Assembly: GCF_001005305.1 (NCBI RefSeq)
Contig: NZ_LBMH01000002.1
Span: 124,001-188,000, forward strand
Reading direction: 5' to 3'
Length of the DNA stretch: 64,000 nt
DNA from: Kordia zhangzhouensis
GTDB taxonomy: Bacteria; Bacteroidota; Bacteroidia; Flavobacteriales; Flavobacteriaceae
Part shown: positions 17,111 to 25,073 of the stretch, one piece after another
How positions within the stretch are numbered: position 1 is the stretch's first letter
Layout of the letters: each line of letters opens with the position of its first letter
Position numbers and translations under genes: made by a program
Notes under the pieces: generated by a model
Databases searched by the model: none
What the model saw: the letters and a program-made list of their open reading frames with translations, nothing else
What the model was told of the DNA's origin: nothing

Positions 17111-18055
17111 TTATTTCTTAAAGTCGTCCTTATTGAACTTCTTATTAATAATCTTTTTACGTTTCTTGTTTGTTTGCTTCAACTTTGTCGAGTTAGCATC
17201 TGTAGAAGAACGTAAATATTGAATGTATCCTCTTCCTTGAAATTCGTAGGTTGTTCCTGAATCTGGATGATATAACTCTATTGTTTCGTCATTGATAACG
17301 TTCAATTCGAAGTATTCATTGTCTAAATAATCATAATCTAATGTTAAAACTTTCGAATACGGATCACCTTCTACATCATATACAGTATAAACTCCTTCGT
17401 AATCGTATATCAAATCTGCAATTGGCGTATTAACAGAATCTGTAGAAGATAAAAATGTATCGTCATTTCCTCCTGCTAAAAATGCTAAAAAGTTTTCATC
17501 GTCAAATTGATTTAGCATTCCTGCTTGACTAGTATATGTCTTTTTCCAAGCGGTAAATTCCTGCAGTAAATAGTGAATATTATCATAGAAAACAAAGTCA
17601 TAATCGAAATTTGAACGCTGATATCCTGTTAAATAATAGCTCGTATTTGTAGCGCTATCGTGTAAGCGGATTCTATTTACACCTATTTGATATACACGTA
17701 ATGGATAATATCCATCAACATCATGGTCTATATCAACAATATTATAATCGGTAGCATAAATTCCCACATCGATTCCATACCCATTTCCATTGCTTCCAAT
17801 CCCAGAAATGTTATTGTTTGCAAACAGAGTTCCATTTCTGAATGATACTGTAAATGCTCGTTGTAAAAATGGCACTTCTCCATTTCCTGTTGTTTCATTA
17901 ATATTTACATACCACAATTCATACGAGCTCAATAATTGATGTAACGTAATGCCTGGCTCGTCAATAATTGGGTCTTCTACAATAACTTCTGTATAACAAG
18001 AACTCATTATAGAACTAAATAATGTAACTGCTAATAGTAATTTTATAGTCTTCAT
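17111..18055 (-). CDS. Flavobacterial lipoprotein of unknown function
   Basis: 314 residues. The N-terminus MKTIKLLLAVTLFSSIMSSC ends in a lipobox with Cys20, so the protein is lipid-anchored. The mature part has blocks I recognise from conserved Flavobacteria lipoproteins (SSYELWYVNINETTGNGEVP, FLQRAFTVSFRNGTLFANNN, NFDYDFVFYDNIHYLLQEF), and the C-terminus is very basic (KQTNKKRKKIINKKFNKDD). From memory, relatives sometimes carry the name nicotinate mononucleotide adenylyltransferase. Nothing here supports that: there is no nucleotide-binding motif, and the real NadD is at 15277. It is monocistronic with its own terminator. Confidence 0.8.
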   Translation of the reverse strand: MKTIKLLLAVTLFSSIMSSCYTEVIVEDPIIDEPGITLHQLLSSYELWYVNINETTGNGEVPFLQRAFTVSFRNGTLFANNNISGIGSNGNGYGIDVGIYATDYNIVDIDHDVDGYYPLRVYQIGVNRIRLHDSATNTSYYLTGYQRSNFDYDFVFYDNIHYLLQEFTAWKKTYTSQAGMLNQFDDENFLAFLAGGNDDTFLSSTDSVNTPIADLIYDYEGVYTVYDVEGDPYSKVLTLDYDYLDNEYFELNVINDETIELYHPDSGTTYEFQGRGYIQYLRSSTDANSTKLKQTNKKRKKIINKKFNKDDFKK

Positions 18056-18155
18056 AAGCCAAACGTTTTAATGTTATTATTTTTGTTCTTTCAAAACACA
18101 TGCCAAAAAAACAAACAACTGATTTTCAACACTAAGATAAGAGCGATATTTTGTG

Positions 18156-18163
18156 TATTTTTG
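18156..18163 (+). promoter_or_regulatory. TAnnTTTG -7 element before gpsA
   Basis: TATTTTTG lies 8 nt before ATG 18172 and 20 nt before ATG 18184. It overlaps the TTG-initiated extension that begins at 18151, which argues against that early start. Confidence 0.5.
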
Positions 18164-18183
18164 AATCTCAGATGAACCCCTTT

Positions 18184-19185
18184 ATGGATAAAGAATTGAA
18201 ATACGCCGTTTTTGGAGCTGGAAGTTGGGCTACTGCCATTGTGAAAATGCTTTGTGAAAATTTGGATGAAGTAGGTTGGTATATGCGAAGTGTGTACACA
18301 AAAGAATATTTACTAAAAGAACAACACAATCCAAGTTATTTAAGTTCTGTTGAATTTAATACAAATAAGTTAAAACTTAGCAACAATATCAACGAAATTG
18401 CAGCGTATGCAGATGTGTTAATTTTTGTGATTCCTTCAGCTTTTATTTATGATGAATTGCAAAAATTAACGACAGATATTACTCAAAAAATAGTAGTTTC
18501 TGCCGTCAAAGGAATTATTCCAGAATCTGGATTGTTAGTAGGTGAACATTTTCATGATGTATACAATATTCCGTTTGAAAATATTGCGGTCATTGCCGGT
18601 CCTTGTCATGCAGAAGAAGTAGCTTTAGAACGTTTATCGTATTTAACTATTTCATGTGCCGATCAGAAAAAAGCGAAAGCTATTGCCAATACACTGGCTA
18701 GTAATTATATCAAAACAAAAGTAAGCGACGACGTAATCGGTACGGAATATGCTGTAATGTTAAAAAATATTTATGCTATCGCAGCAGGAATTGCACATGG
18801 TTTGGGTTACGGAGACAACTTTCAAAGTGTGTTAATGAGTAACGCTATACGTGAAATGAAACGCTTTATCAAAAAAATGCATAAGATGAAGCGTAATATT
18901 AATAATTCTGCTTATTTAGGTGACCTTCTCGTAACAGGATATTCTGTATTTTCTCGAAATCGTATGTTTGGAAATATGATCGGGAAAGGTTACACGGTGA
19001 AATCTGCGCAAATGGAAATGAACATGGTTGCCGAAGGTTATTACGCGACCAAAAGTGCTTTTCTTTTAAATCAAAAGAATACAAAAAAAACACAGTTACC
19101 TATTATTAACGCTGTGTATGCAATTTTGTATCAAAATAAAGATCCTAAAAAAGTATTTAGTAAATTAACCGAGAAACTAGATTAG
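18184..19185 (+). CDS. gpsA: Glycerol-3-phosphate dehydrogenase [NAD(P)+]
   Basis: About 333 residues from MDKELKYAVFGAGSWATAI. Reduces dihydroxyacetone phosphate to sn-glycerol-3-phosphate for phospholipid synthesis. Rossmann motif GAGSWATA is at the N-terminus; the catalytic Lys region VSAVKGI and the AGPCHAEEVA block follow, then EYAVMLKNIYAIAAGIAHGLGYGDN and the late GDLLVTGYSVFSRNR. I prefer ATG 18184, because the GxGSWxT motif normally begins within about ten residues of the start and a -7 promoter element sits at 18156. ATG 18172 (MNPF) is the alternative. Confidence 0.94.
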   Translation: MDKELKYAVFGAGSWATAIVKMLCENLDEVGWYMRSVYTKEYLLKEQHNPSYLSSVEFNTNKLKLSNNINEIAAYADVLIFVIPSAFIYDELQKLTTDITQKIVVSAVKGIIPESGLLVGEHFHDVYNIPFENIAVIAGPCHAEEVALERLSYLTISCADQKKAKAIANTLASNYIKTKVSDDVIGTEYAVMLKNIYAIAAGIAHGLGYGDNFQSVLMSNAIREMKRFIKKMHKMKRNINNSAYLGDLLVTGYSVFSRNRMFGNMIGKGYTVKSAQMEMNMVAEGYYATKSAFLLNQKNTKKTQLPIINAVYAILYQNKDPKKVFSKLTEKLD

Positions 19186-19332
19186 TCTTAATGCAACAGT
19201 GTAGCAATTTTTAGTGTACTTATTTATTGACTTGAAAGTTTGAAAATGTATTCCTGCCTATGCTGAAATGACAAGAAAAGTCTAACTTCTGAAGCAAAGC
19301 GTTTCTAAATAAATCTAAAAAACAAATAAAAT
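19186..19332. repeat. Intergenic stretch with a decayed palindromic repeat
   Basis: Contains ATTCCTGCCTATGCTGAAAT followed by GACA at about 19250-19273, a decayed form of the common ATTCCTGCxTxCGCAGGAATGACA intergenic palindrome. The better-preserved relative in this window is at 36593-36610. No ORF is visible. Confidence 0.35.
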
Positions 19333-19728
19333 CTATTTTACCAACACGCCTTTTTGTTCCATTAATGGAAGTGAGCGGAAAGCATTTTTGTTAATCGTAT
19401 TTTTTCGGAAAAGATATTTCTTGTCAAACATTTTTCCTCCTTCAAAAAAAGTAACTCTAAATTCATTATTCAACGCCAATACATCTTCCTGCATCCACTC
19501 TACTTTTGCATAGGATTTTGCAGGCAACTTTTCTAATTTATGACGCATTAAAGAAGTTTGTTTGGTCTCGTTGTAACCATGTGAAACAACCAACAACATT
19601 TCCAACTCTACATCTTTATCATTAATGATATATGCGTTCCAATCGTCTGTATTGTATATAGTATTATGCTCTTGCACAACCGCCATATATACACCTTCAA
19701 CTTTCGGAATTTCTATGTCTTTTTTCAT
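19333..19728 (-). CDS. Conserved hypothetical cytoplasmic protein next to pheS
   Basis: 131 residues without signal peptide or membrane segment. It opens MKKDIEIPKVEGVYMAVVQEHN and has the blocks WNAYIINDKDVELEMLLVVSHGY and EFRVTFFEGGKMFDKKYLFRKNTIN, ending PLMEQKGVLVK. I recall similar proteins beside pheS in other Flavobacteriia, but no function is known to me. It begins about 40 bp after the pheS stop on the same strand, so it is probably co-transcribed with pheS. Confidence 0.75.
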   Translation of the reverse strand: MKKDIEIPKVEGVYMAVVQEHNTIYNTDDWNAYIINDKDVELEMLLVVSHGYNETKQTSLMRHKLEKLPAKSYAKVEWMQEDVLALNNEFRVTFFEGGKMFDKKYLFRKNTINKNAFRSLPLMEQKGVLVK

Positions 19729-19769
19729 CTATTTTTCTTTGTAGGAAATATATTTTTTAGATGTTTTGA

Positions 19770-20789
19770 TTACAATACTGACTTAAATTGTTCTAAGAAA
19801 CGAACATCATTTTCACTTAACAAACGTATATCTCCTATTTGATATAATAGCATTGCGATTCGGTCAATACCTACACCAAACGCAAAACCAGAATAGGTTT
19901 CAGGATCTATCCCGCAATTGGTTAACACATTTGGATCTACCATTCCGCAGCCTCCAATTTCCAACCAACCTGTTCCTTTGGTAATCTTATAATCCGTTTC
20001 AGTTTCCAATCCCCAATACACATCAATTTCGGCACTTGGCTCAGTAAATGGAAAGTACGACGGACGCAAACGGATTTTAGATTTCCCAAACATTTCTTTG
20101 GTAAAGTGTTGCAATGTCTGTTTTAAATCTGCAAAACTTACTTCTTTGTCAATATATAAGCCTTCTATTTGATGAAAAAAGCAGTGAGAACGTGCAGAGA
20201 TCGCTTCATTTCGATACACTCTACCGGGTGATATTGTACGAATAGGAGGTTGATTATTTTCCATATAACGTACTTGCACAGAACTTGTATGAGTACGCAA
20301 TAAGATATCAGGGTTGGTTTGAATAAAGAACGTATCTTGCATATCGCGTGCAGGGTGATATTCTGGAAGATTCAATGCTGTAAAATTATGCCAATCATCT
20401 TCAATTTCAGGACCTTCAGATACATTGAACCCAATTCGCGCAAAAATATCAGTAATTTGATTCTTCACAATGGATATTGGATGACGTGCTCCAATTTCGA
20501 TTGGTTGTGCAGGACGCGTCAAATCACCATATTTCCCTTTTTCTTCTGCTGAATTTTCTAAAGCTTCTTTAAGTGCGTTGACTTTTTCTTGCGCCGCAGT
20601 TTTGAGTTGATTGATCGTTTGTCCAAATTCCTTTTTCTGTTCATTAGGAACATTTTTAAATTCCGCAAAAAATTCATTCAACAGACCTTTCTTTCCCAAA
20701 TATTTGATTCGGAAGTTTTCTATGTCTTCTTTGGCTTTAGTGGTGAATTTTTCTACTTCTGCGATATGTTCCTTGATCTTATCTATCAT
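19770..20789 (-). CDS. pheS: Phenylalanine--tRNA ligase alpha subunit
   Basis: 339 residues, the usual bacterial PheS length. Charges tRNA-Phe as an alpha2beta2 enzyme with PheT, which is not in this window. The N-terminal coiled-coil (1-85) binds tRNA. Class II motifs follow: motif 2 FHQIEGLYIDKEVSFADLK and motif 3 GFAFGVGIDRIAMLLY near the C-terminus. RTHTSSVQVRYM and RPSYFPFTEPSAEIDVYW are typical blocks. The ATG at 20789 is the only sensible start. Confidence 0.97.
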   Translation of the reverse strand: MIDKIKEHIAEVEKFTTKAKEDIENFRIKYLGKKGLLNEFFAEFKNVPNEQKKEFGQTINQLKTAAQEKVNALKEALENSAEEKGKYGDLTRPAQPIEIGARHPISIVKNQITDIFARIGFNVSEGPEIEDDWHNFTALNLPEYHPARDMQDTFFIQTNPDILLRTHTSSVQVRYMENNQPPIRTISPGRVYRNEAISARSHCFFHQIEGLYIDKEVSFADLKQTLQHFTKEMFGKSKIRLRPSYFPFTEPSAEIDVYWGLETETDYKITKGTGWLEIGGCGMVDPNVLTNCGIDPETYSGFAFGVGIDRIAMLLYQIGDIRLLSENDVRFLEQFKSVL

Positions 20790-20832
20790 GACAACCTTCT
20801 TAATTTAGCTTGCAAATTTACATAAAACTCAC

Positions 20833-21189
20833 TTAATCGATATATTCCTTTTCTAAAAAGTAGTTGACAATAGCTTCTTTCATCAAAATTGTTTGTTCGC
20901 CAGCCTTTAGGGTGGGCAATTGCTCTTTGAATTTATAATGTGGCCAACCATCATCATCAAAATAATCAAACTCATAATAACCATATGGTTCGAGTAAACG
21001 GCAAATTGCAATATGCATTAAATTGATTTTCTCGTCTTTCTTAAAATTTCTATGTAATTGTCCGAGTTCTTGTACGCCAATCAAATAAATAATTGAATCT
21101 AAATCAAGCGTGTCGCCTTCAGCAAATTGTTTTGTTAGCTTTTCAACTACAACATTCCATCGCTCTTTCAGTTGTTCATCTCTTGCCAT
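20833..21189 (-). CDS. Conserved hypothetical protein, Asp-rich C-terminus
   Basis: 118 residues from MARDEQLKERWNVVVEKL. The ORF could extend 38 codons upstream, but a TACCTTTG -7 element lies inside that extension (21211-21218, minus strand), so the start at 21189 is preferred. Blocks: LDSIIYLIGVQELGQL, FKKDEKINLMHIAICRLLEP, YYEFDYFDDDGWPHYKF, ending in EAIVNYFLEKEYID. Soluble and probably cytoplasmic. I recall similar proteins in Bacteroidota without a known function. The next gene upstream on this strand is far away, so it is likely monocistronic. Confidence 0.75.
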   Translation of the reverse strand: MARDEQLKERWNVVVEKLTKQFAEGDTLDLDSIIYLIGVQELGQLHRNFKKDEKINLMHIAICRLLEPYGYYEFDYFDDDGWPHYKFKEQLPTLKAGEQTILMKEAIVNYFLEKEYID

Positions 21190-21505
21190 GACTTTGTTCC
21201 TTTTCTGTGGCAAAGGTACGTAACGTACATTTAAAATTATAGATTTGTGATGAATAAGAATTTCAAGGAAATTTATGGAAATTACGCATATGAAAAATCC
21301 CAAGAAGTTAAATTCTACATGCGTTTTAAAATAAAGGAATATCGAAAAAACTTGTATTTCCTTTTGATATAAGAGATGACTGTGATATTAGTACCTTCAG
21401 TGAAGCGATTTATCGCAAACAAAACAATATTTCATTTAGGTATCGCCATTTAACACAATAAAAACCTTTCAATAAAAGTTCTATATTTGTTAAAAACCAT
21501 CGTAG
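21190..21505. other. Intergenic region with divergent promoters and a doubtful short ORF
   Basis: Holds TACCTTTG for the minus-strand gene (21211-21218) and TATATTTG for cvpA (21482-21489). A 40-codon plus-strand ORF at 21250-21372 (MNKNFKEIYGNY...) has no recognisable family and no promoter of its own. I treat it as unproven. Confidence 0.5.
21482..21489 (+). promoter_or_regulatory. TAnnTTTG -7 element of cvpA
   Basis: TATATTTG lies 16 nt before the cvpA ATG at 21506. No TTG is found at 17-19 nt upstream. Confidence 0.5.
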
Positions 21506-22093
21506 ATGAATTTTATTGATATCATTTTAGGCGGAATGATTTTACTCGGAATCGTTCGTGGCTTAATGAAAGGACTTTTTGTAGAAGTTGCTTCGCTCGT
21601 AGCGCTAATTGCGGGATTGTACGGAGCGATTCATTTTTCCTATTTCGCAGGCGATTATTTAAGTGAACAGTTTCATTCTTGGGATGAAAAATACATCAAC
21701 TTAACCGCTTTTGCGATTACGTTTATTGTGATTTTAGTATTGATTACCTTAGCAGGAAAACTATTGACAAAAATTGCTGATTTTGCATCGTTAGGAATTT
21801 TGAATAAATTACTTGGTGGTGCTTTTGGCGGATTGAAAATGGCAGTAATCGCTGGCGCAATCTTAGTGTTTTTTGACCGAACAAACAATACAATGGAATT
21901 CGTAAAGCAAGAAACCATTGATAACTCAGTATTATATGAACCTGTAAAAGAAATTGGAGGTTTTGTGTTTGCATATGTGTTGGAAGAAACCAATATAGAT
22001 GAGAAAATAAATGACGAAGAACGACAACGCAAAGATGATGAACAACAACAAAAAGATATACAGGAAATTGAAGAAAATCAAAGCTCAGAGTAA
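21506..22093 (+). CDS. cvpA: CvpA family membrane protein
   Basis: 195 residues with four membrane segments (about 5-22, 28-48, 68-88, 103-123). Opening FIDIILGGMILLGIVRGLMKG and the LLGGAFGGLKMAVIAGAILVFFDR block are typical of CvpA/colicin V production family proteins. The charged tail is rich in D, E, Q and K (NDEERQRKDDEQQQKDIQEIEE), probably cytoplasmic. Its exact function is unclear; E. coli CvpA affects envelope stress resistance. A 40-codon ORF starts inside its stop codon (TAATG) and a 54-residue membrane protein follows. Confidence 0.9.
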   Translation: MNFIDIILGGMILLGIVRGLMKGLFVEVASLVALIAGLYGAIHFSYFAGDYLSEQFHSWDEKYINLTAFAITFIVILVLITLAGKLLTKIADFASLGILNKLLGGAFGGLKMAVIAGAILVFFDRTNNTMEFVKQETIDNSVLYEPVKEIGGFVFAYVLEETNIDEKINDEERQRKDDEQQQKDIQEIEENQSSE

Positions 22094-22215
22094 TGTGTGA
22101 AAAATGTGAAAATCCAAAAATTGAGCATCTTAGTGAACATAAAATAGCACAACTGCCTCAAAAAAAATTACAAATCACGTTGAATAAACCGTATCAAAAG
22201 AAAAAAACAATCTAA
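22093..22215 (+). CDS. Short ORF coupled to cvpA, unknown
   Basis: 40 codons starting MCEKCENPKIEHLSEHK, sharing one base with the cvpA stop (TAATG). A CxxC pair sits at residues 2 and 5, followed by a very basic tail (QKKLQITLNKPYQKKKTI). Coupling and a clean downstream neighbour argue that it may be real; its size and lysine-rich end argue for caution. No homolog is known to me. Confidence 0.35.
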   Translation: MCEKCENPKIEHLSEHKIAQLPQKKLQITLNKPYQKKKTI

Positions 22216-22220
22216 AACTT

Positions 22221-22385
22221 ATGTTGGTCGAACAAAACAACACTGATTCTCGGCATTTTAGAACGTATCAAACAAATGGCAAAGGTAATTGTGGTTGCTG
22301 TTTAGGAATGATTGTATTGTTTTTGCTATGCTTCTTTTATCTGATTTATAAATTATTTTCTTTTGTGTTTGATTTGATTTTTTAA
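22221..22385 (+). CDS. Small single-pass membrane protein with CGCC motif
   Basis: 54 codons, MLVEQNNTDSRHFRTYQTNG, then KGNCGCC and a strongly hydrophobic stretch (LGMIVLFLLCFFYLIYKLFSFVFDLIF) to the end. It starts 5 bp after the 40-codon ORF and stops 6 bp before the convergent SulP stop. The soluble head, CGCC hinge and single helix make it look like a genuine small membrane protein. Function unknown. Confidence 0.5.
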   Translation: MLVEQNNTDSRHFRTYQTNGKGNCGCCLGMIVLFLLCFFYLIYKLFSFVFDLIF

Positions 22386-22391
22386 AACTCG

Positions 22392-24254
22392 CTAAATTGT
22401 ATCTTTTACGTTCGTTTTAATCCACTGCAAACAAGCTTCAAAACTGTCAAAACAATCTTCTTCTGGAATAAGATCTGGAATAATATCAATACGTTCCATC
22501 ATGTAACGCGGTTGTGTAGGTACGTTGACAAATAGTACTTTGCGTCCCACACTTTTAAGATCAACTAATATATCTTCTAAAGTATATAATCCTGATTGAT
22601 CGATATACTGCATTTTTTCCATACGAATAATAATTACACGTGCTGTATTGGGTAATTGCTTGGACAATGCTTGAATTTCACTTGTAGAACCAAAAAATAA
22701 AGGCCCTTTGATATGTTTGATAAATACTTCTTCTTTTAAATTGTCTGGAAAATCAATTTCGTCTTCCCAAGCTTCTTCACGCAAAGTTTTAATATCAGAG
22801 CCTTGCGCTGTAATATCACCAATCTTTTTCATAAACATCAAAGAAGCAATTACGAGACCAATTCCTACGGCATAGATTAAATCCCAAAAAGTAGACAATG
22901 CCAATACAGTGAGCATAATTAACACTTCTGAACTTAGTTGAATGGGGCCTAATTTGATATCTTTTGGCAAACTTGGAATGGCTTTCAGTCCTTTATAATC
23001 CATCACACCAATTCCTACAGTGATTAAAATTCCCGCTAAAACAGCCGCTGGAATTTGTGAAGCTACTGGTCCAAGAGCTAAAAGAATGATTAGTAAAAGT
23101 ACACCTGCAATCATTCCCGATAAACGGGTTTTTCCTCCAGAATTGATATTAACTACTGTCCGAATAGTAGCTCCAGCTCCAGGAATCCCGCCGAAAATTG
23201 CACCGATAGAGTTTCCAATTCCTTGACCTACCAATTCTTTATTCGGGTTGTGTTTTGTTTTGGTCATATTATCTGCCACAACACTAGTTAAAAGAGAATC
23301 GATTGCTCCTAATAGTGCCAACGTTAATGCTGTAAATATGTATGGCGAGATACTTCCAAGGTCAAACTGAGTAAAAATTTCCATTTTAGGCATCGGAAAA
23401 TCTCCAGTAATCTTTTCAATAGGTTTGTAGTTTAATCCAAAACCATATGCAATTCCAGACATAACCACAAGTGCAACAAGTGTACTAGGAATAGTCTTTG
23501 TAATCCGTTTAAAACCATAAATAATAATAATAGTTCCTAGTGCCAATAATAATTCTAGCCAATTAATGTTTTTAAGAGCTCTTGGTAATACTTTGATAGC
23601 TCCTACAACTCCCGAAGCATTATTTTTTGCTAATGTTTTGGATTCTTTTAGAATTTCTTCTTCAGTAATTGCTTTTCCTCTTTTGATGGTTTCTTCAAAA
23701 TTTTCTAAAACCAGAATTCCTTCTTTTTGTTCTTCTTTAAGAATATTTTCTAGTATTACTTCTTCTGCTTGCGGCTTAAATTTTTCAACATATTCCATAT
23801 CTTCTTTTGGATAATAGCCAATAGAAGGTAAAATTTGTGTAATTAAAATAATTACTCCTATCGCAGTCATAAAACCAGAAACTACTGGATAAGGTATGTA
23901 TTTAATGTATTTTCCTAAACCAATGGCTCCCAAGCCAATTTGCATTATTCCAGCTAGTAAGAAAACCGTAAGAATTGCGGGTAGTGCTTTTTCAGGGTCG
24001 CCATCATTCGCAGCAATAATTCCAGCAATAACCACCATACTTACAGCCGTCATTGGAGCTGTTGGTCCTGAAATTTGAGTGTTCGTTCCTCCAAAAAGTG
24101 CAGCAAAAAAACTGATAAAAATAGCTCCATACAATCCTGCACTAGGTCCTAATCCTGAAGAAACCCCAAATGCTAGTGCTAAAGGTAAAGCTACAATTCC
24201 TGCGGTAATTCCACCAAAAGCATCACCTTTTATATTAGAGAATAAATTTTTCAT
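22392..24254 (-). CDS. SulP/SLC26 family inorganic anion transporter with STAS domain
   Basis: 620 residues. The N-terminal SulP signature GGITAGIVALPLALAFGVSSG is followed by about 11-13 membrane segments and a C-terminal STAS domain (about 485-610, PGxF-like start IKGPLFFGS and the switch region MQYIDQSGLYTLEDI). Candidate substrates are sulfate, bicarbonate or chloride; the sequence alone does not decide. A hydrophilic insertion of about 70 residues rich in E and K (around 145-225) separates two membrane segments, longer than in many SulP proteins. It lies about 50 bp after batE on the same strand and may be the last gene of the bat operon. Confidence 0.93.
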   Translation of the reverse strand: MKNLFSNIKGDAFGGITAGIVALPLALAFGVSSGLGPSAGLYGAIFISFFAALFGGTNTQISGPTAPMTAVSMVVIAGIIAANDGDPEKALPAILTVFLLAGIMQIGLGAIGLGKYIKYIPYPVVSGFMTAIGVIILITQILPSIGYYPKEDMEYVEKFKPQAEEVILENILKEEQKEGILVLENFEETIKRGKAITEEEILKESKTLAKNNASGVVGAIKVLPRALKNINWLELLLALGTIIIIYGFKRITKTIPSTLVALVVMSGIAYGFGLNYKPIEKITGDFPMPKMEIFTQFDLGSISPYIFTALTLALLGAIDSLLTSVVADNMTKTKHNPNKELVGQGIGNSIGAIFGGIPGAGATIRTVVNINSGGKTRLSGMIAGVLLLIILLALGPVASQIPAAVLAGILITVGIGVMDYKGLKAIPSLPKDIKLGPIQLSSEVLIMLTVLALSTFWDLIYAVGIGLVIASLMFMKKIGDITAQGSDIKTLREEAWEDEIDFPDNLKEEVFIKHIKGPLFFGSTSEIQALSKQLPNTARVIIIRMEKMQYIDQSGLYTLEDILVDLKSVGRKVLFVNVPTQPRYMMERIDIIPDLIPEEDCFDSFEACLQWIKTNVKDTI

Positions 24255-24305
24255 AGTTGGTTGGTTTGGTATCTGTAATAGTCACATAAAAGTATTAATA
24301 AACTG

Positions 24306-25067
24306 TTACAATTCATTAATATCTTCTGAAATAATCCAACCTGTTTTTCCATCTATAAGGCGAATTTTTTTCCAGTTGCTGACAGTATCTAGTACTTGAA
24401 CTTTTGTTCCTTCATGCAGTGTAAAAACTTCTTGACTACGTAAGTTCGGTTCTGATTTTACAATAGTTTCGGCGGCGAATACAATTGCTGGTCGATCTTG
24501 TTGCGCTTCTCCATATTCATGATATGCTATAGCAACTGTTCCTATAATAAAAAGAAATGCAATTCCACTGATTAAAAAATATATTCGCTTTTTTAAACTT
24601 TGATATGCAAATTGATATAGTAAGAACGAGATTACACAGAGAAAAGCAAAAAATACAGCAATCCACGCCCATTGATTGTATGTAAAAACATCAGTGATAT
24701 TATTAACAAATTTTGAGAGTTGTGTTTTAGGTAATGGTTCAATAGCGTCAATTGTCATGTTTTTGGCAAACGCTAAATTATTTTGAATATCAGTATCATT
24801 TGGTGCCAATTGTAACGCTTTTTCAAAATAGTAAATACTTGGTCCAATTTCACTGCTTTTATAGTATGCATTTCCCAAGTTATAATAGATAGCAGCAGAG
24901 TGATTACCCGTTTCTAAAATAGATTGATATTTGGTAATTGCTTCTGGATAATTTCCTTCATTGTACGCTTTGTTTGCTTCTTCAAATAAAGCAGTATTAT
25001 TTTGTCCAAAAACTAGCGTTAGACTAGAAATGAACATGAGCAAAATAAATGTAATCTTGTTTTTCAT
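24306..25067 (-). CDS. batE: BatE: TPR and SH3-like protein
   Basis: 253 residues. Signal peptide or anchor MKNKITFILLMFISSLTLVFG, two or three TPR units (ALFEEANKAYNEGNYPEAITKYQSIL, SAAIYYNLGNAYYKSSEIGPSIYYFEKAL), two membrane helices (about 130-150 and 160-180), then a C-terminal bacterial SH3 domain (KSEPNLRSQEVFTLHEGTKV, IRLIDGKTGWI). This is the standard BatE layout in Bacteroidota aerotolerance operons. It probably helps assemble a periplasmic Bat complex. It follows batD with a 6-bp gap. Confidence 0.88.
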   Translation of the reverse strand: MKNKITFILLMFISSLTLVFGQNNTALFEEANKAYNEGNYPEAITKYQSILETGNHSAAIYYNLGNAYYKSSEIGPSIYYFEKALQLAPNDTDIQNNLAFAKNMTIDAIEPLPKTQLSKFVNNITDVFTYNQWAWIAVFFAFLCVISFLLYQFAYQSLKKRIYFLISGIAFLFIIGTVAIAYHEYGEAQQDRPAIVFAAETIVKSEPNLRSQEVFTLHEGTKVQVLDTVSNWKKIRLIDGKTGWIISEDINEL

Positions 25068-25073
25068 TTCTTT

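Noticed and set aside
18151-18183. TTG-initiated longer gpsA
   Set aside because: The extension covers a TATTTTTG promoter element and moves the GAGSWATA motif too far from the N-terminus.
21250-21372. 40-codon ORF MNKNFKEIYGNY... upstream of cvpA
   Set aside because: No family, no promoter of its own and no coupling; kept only as a remark in the intergenic entry.
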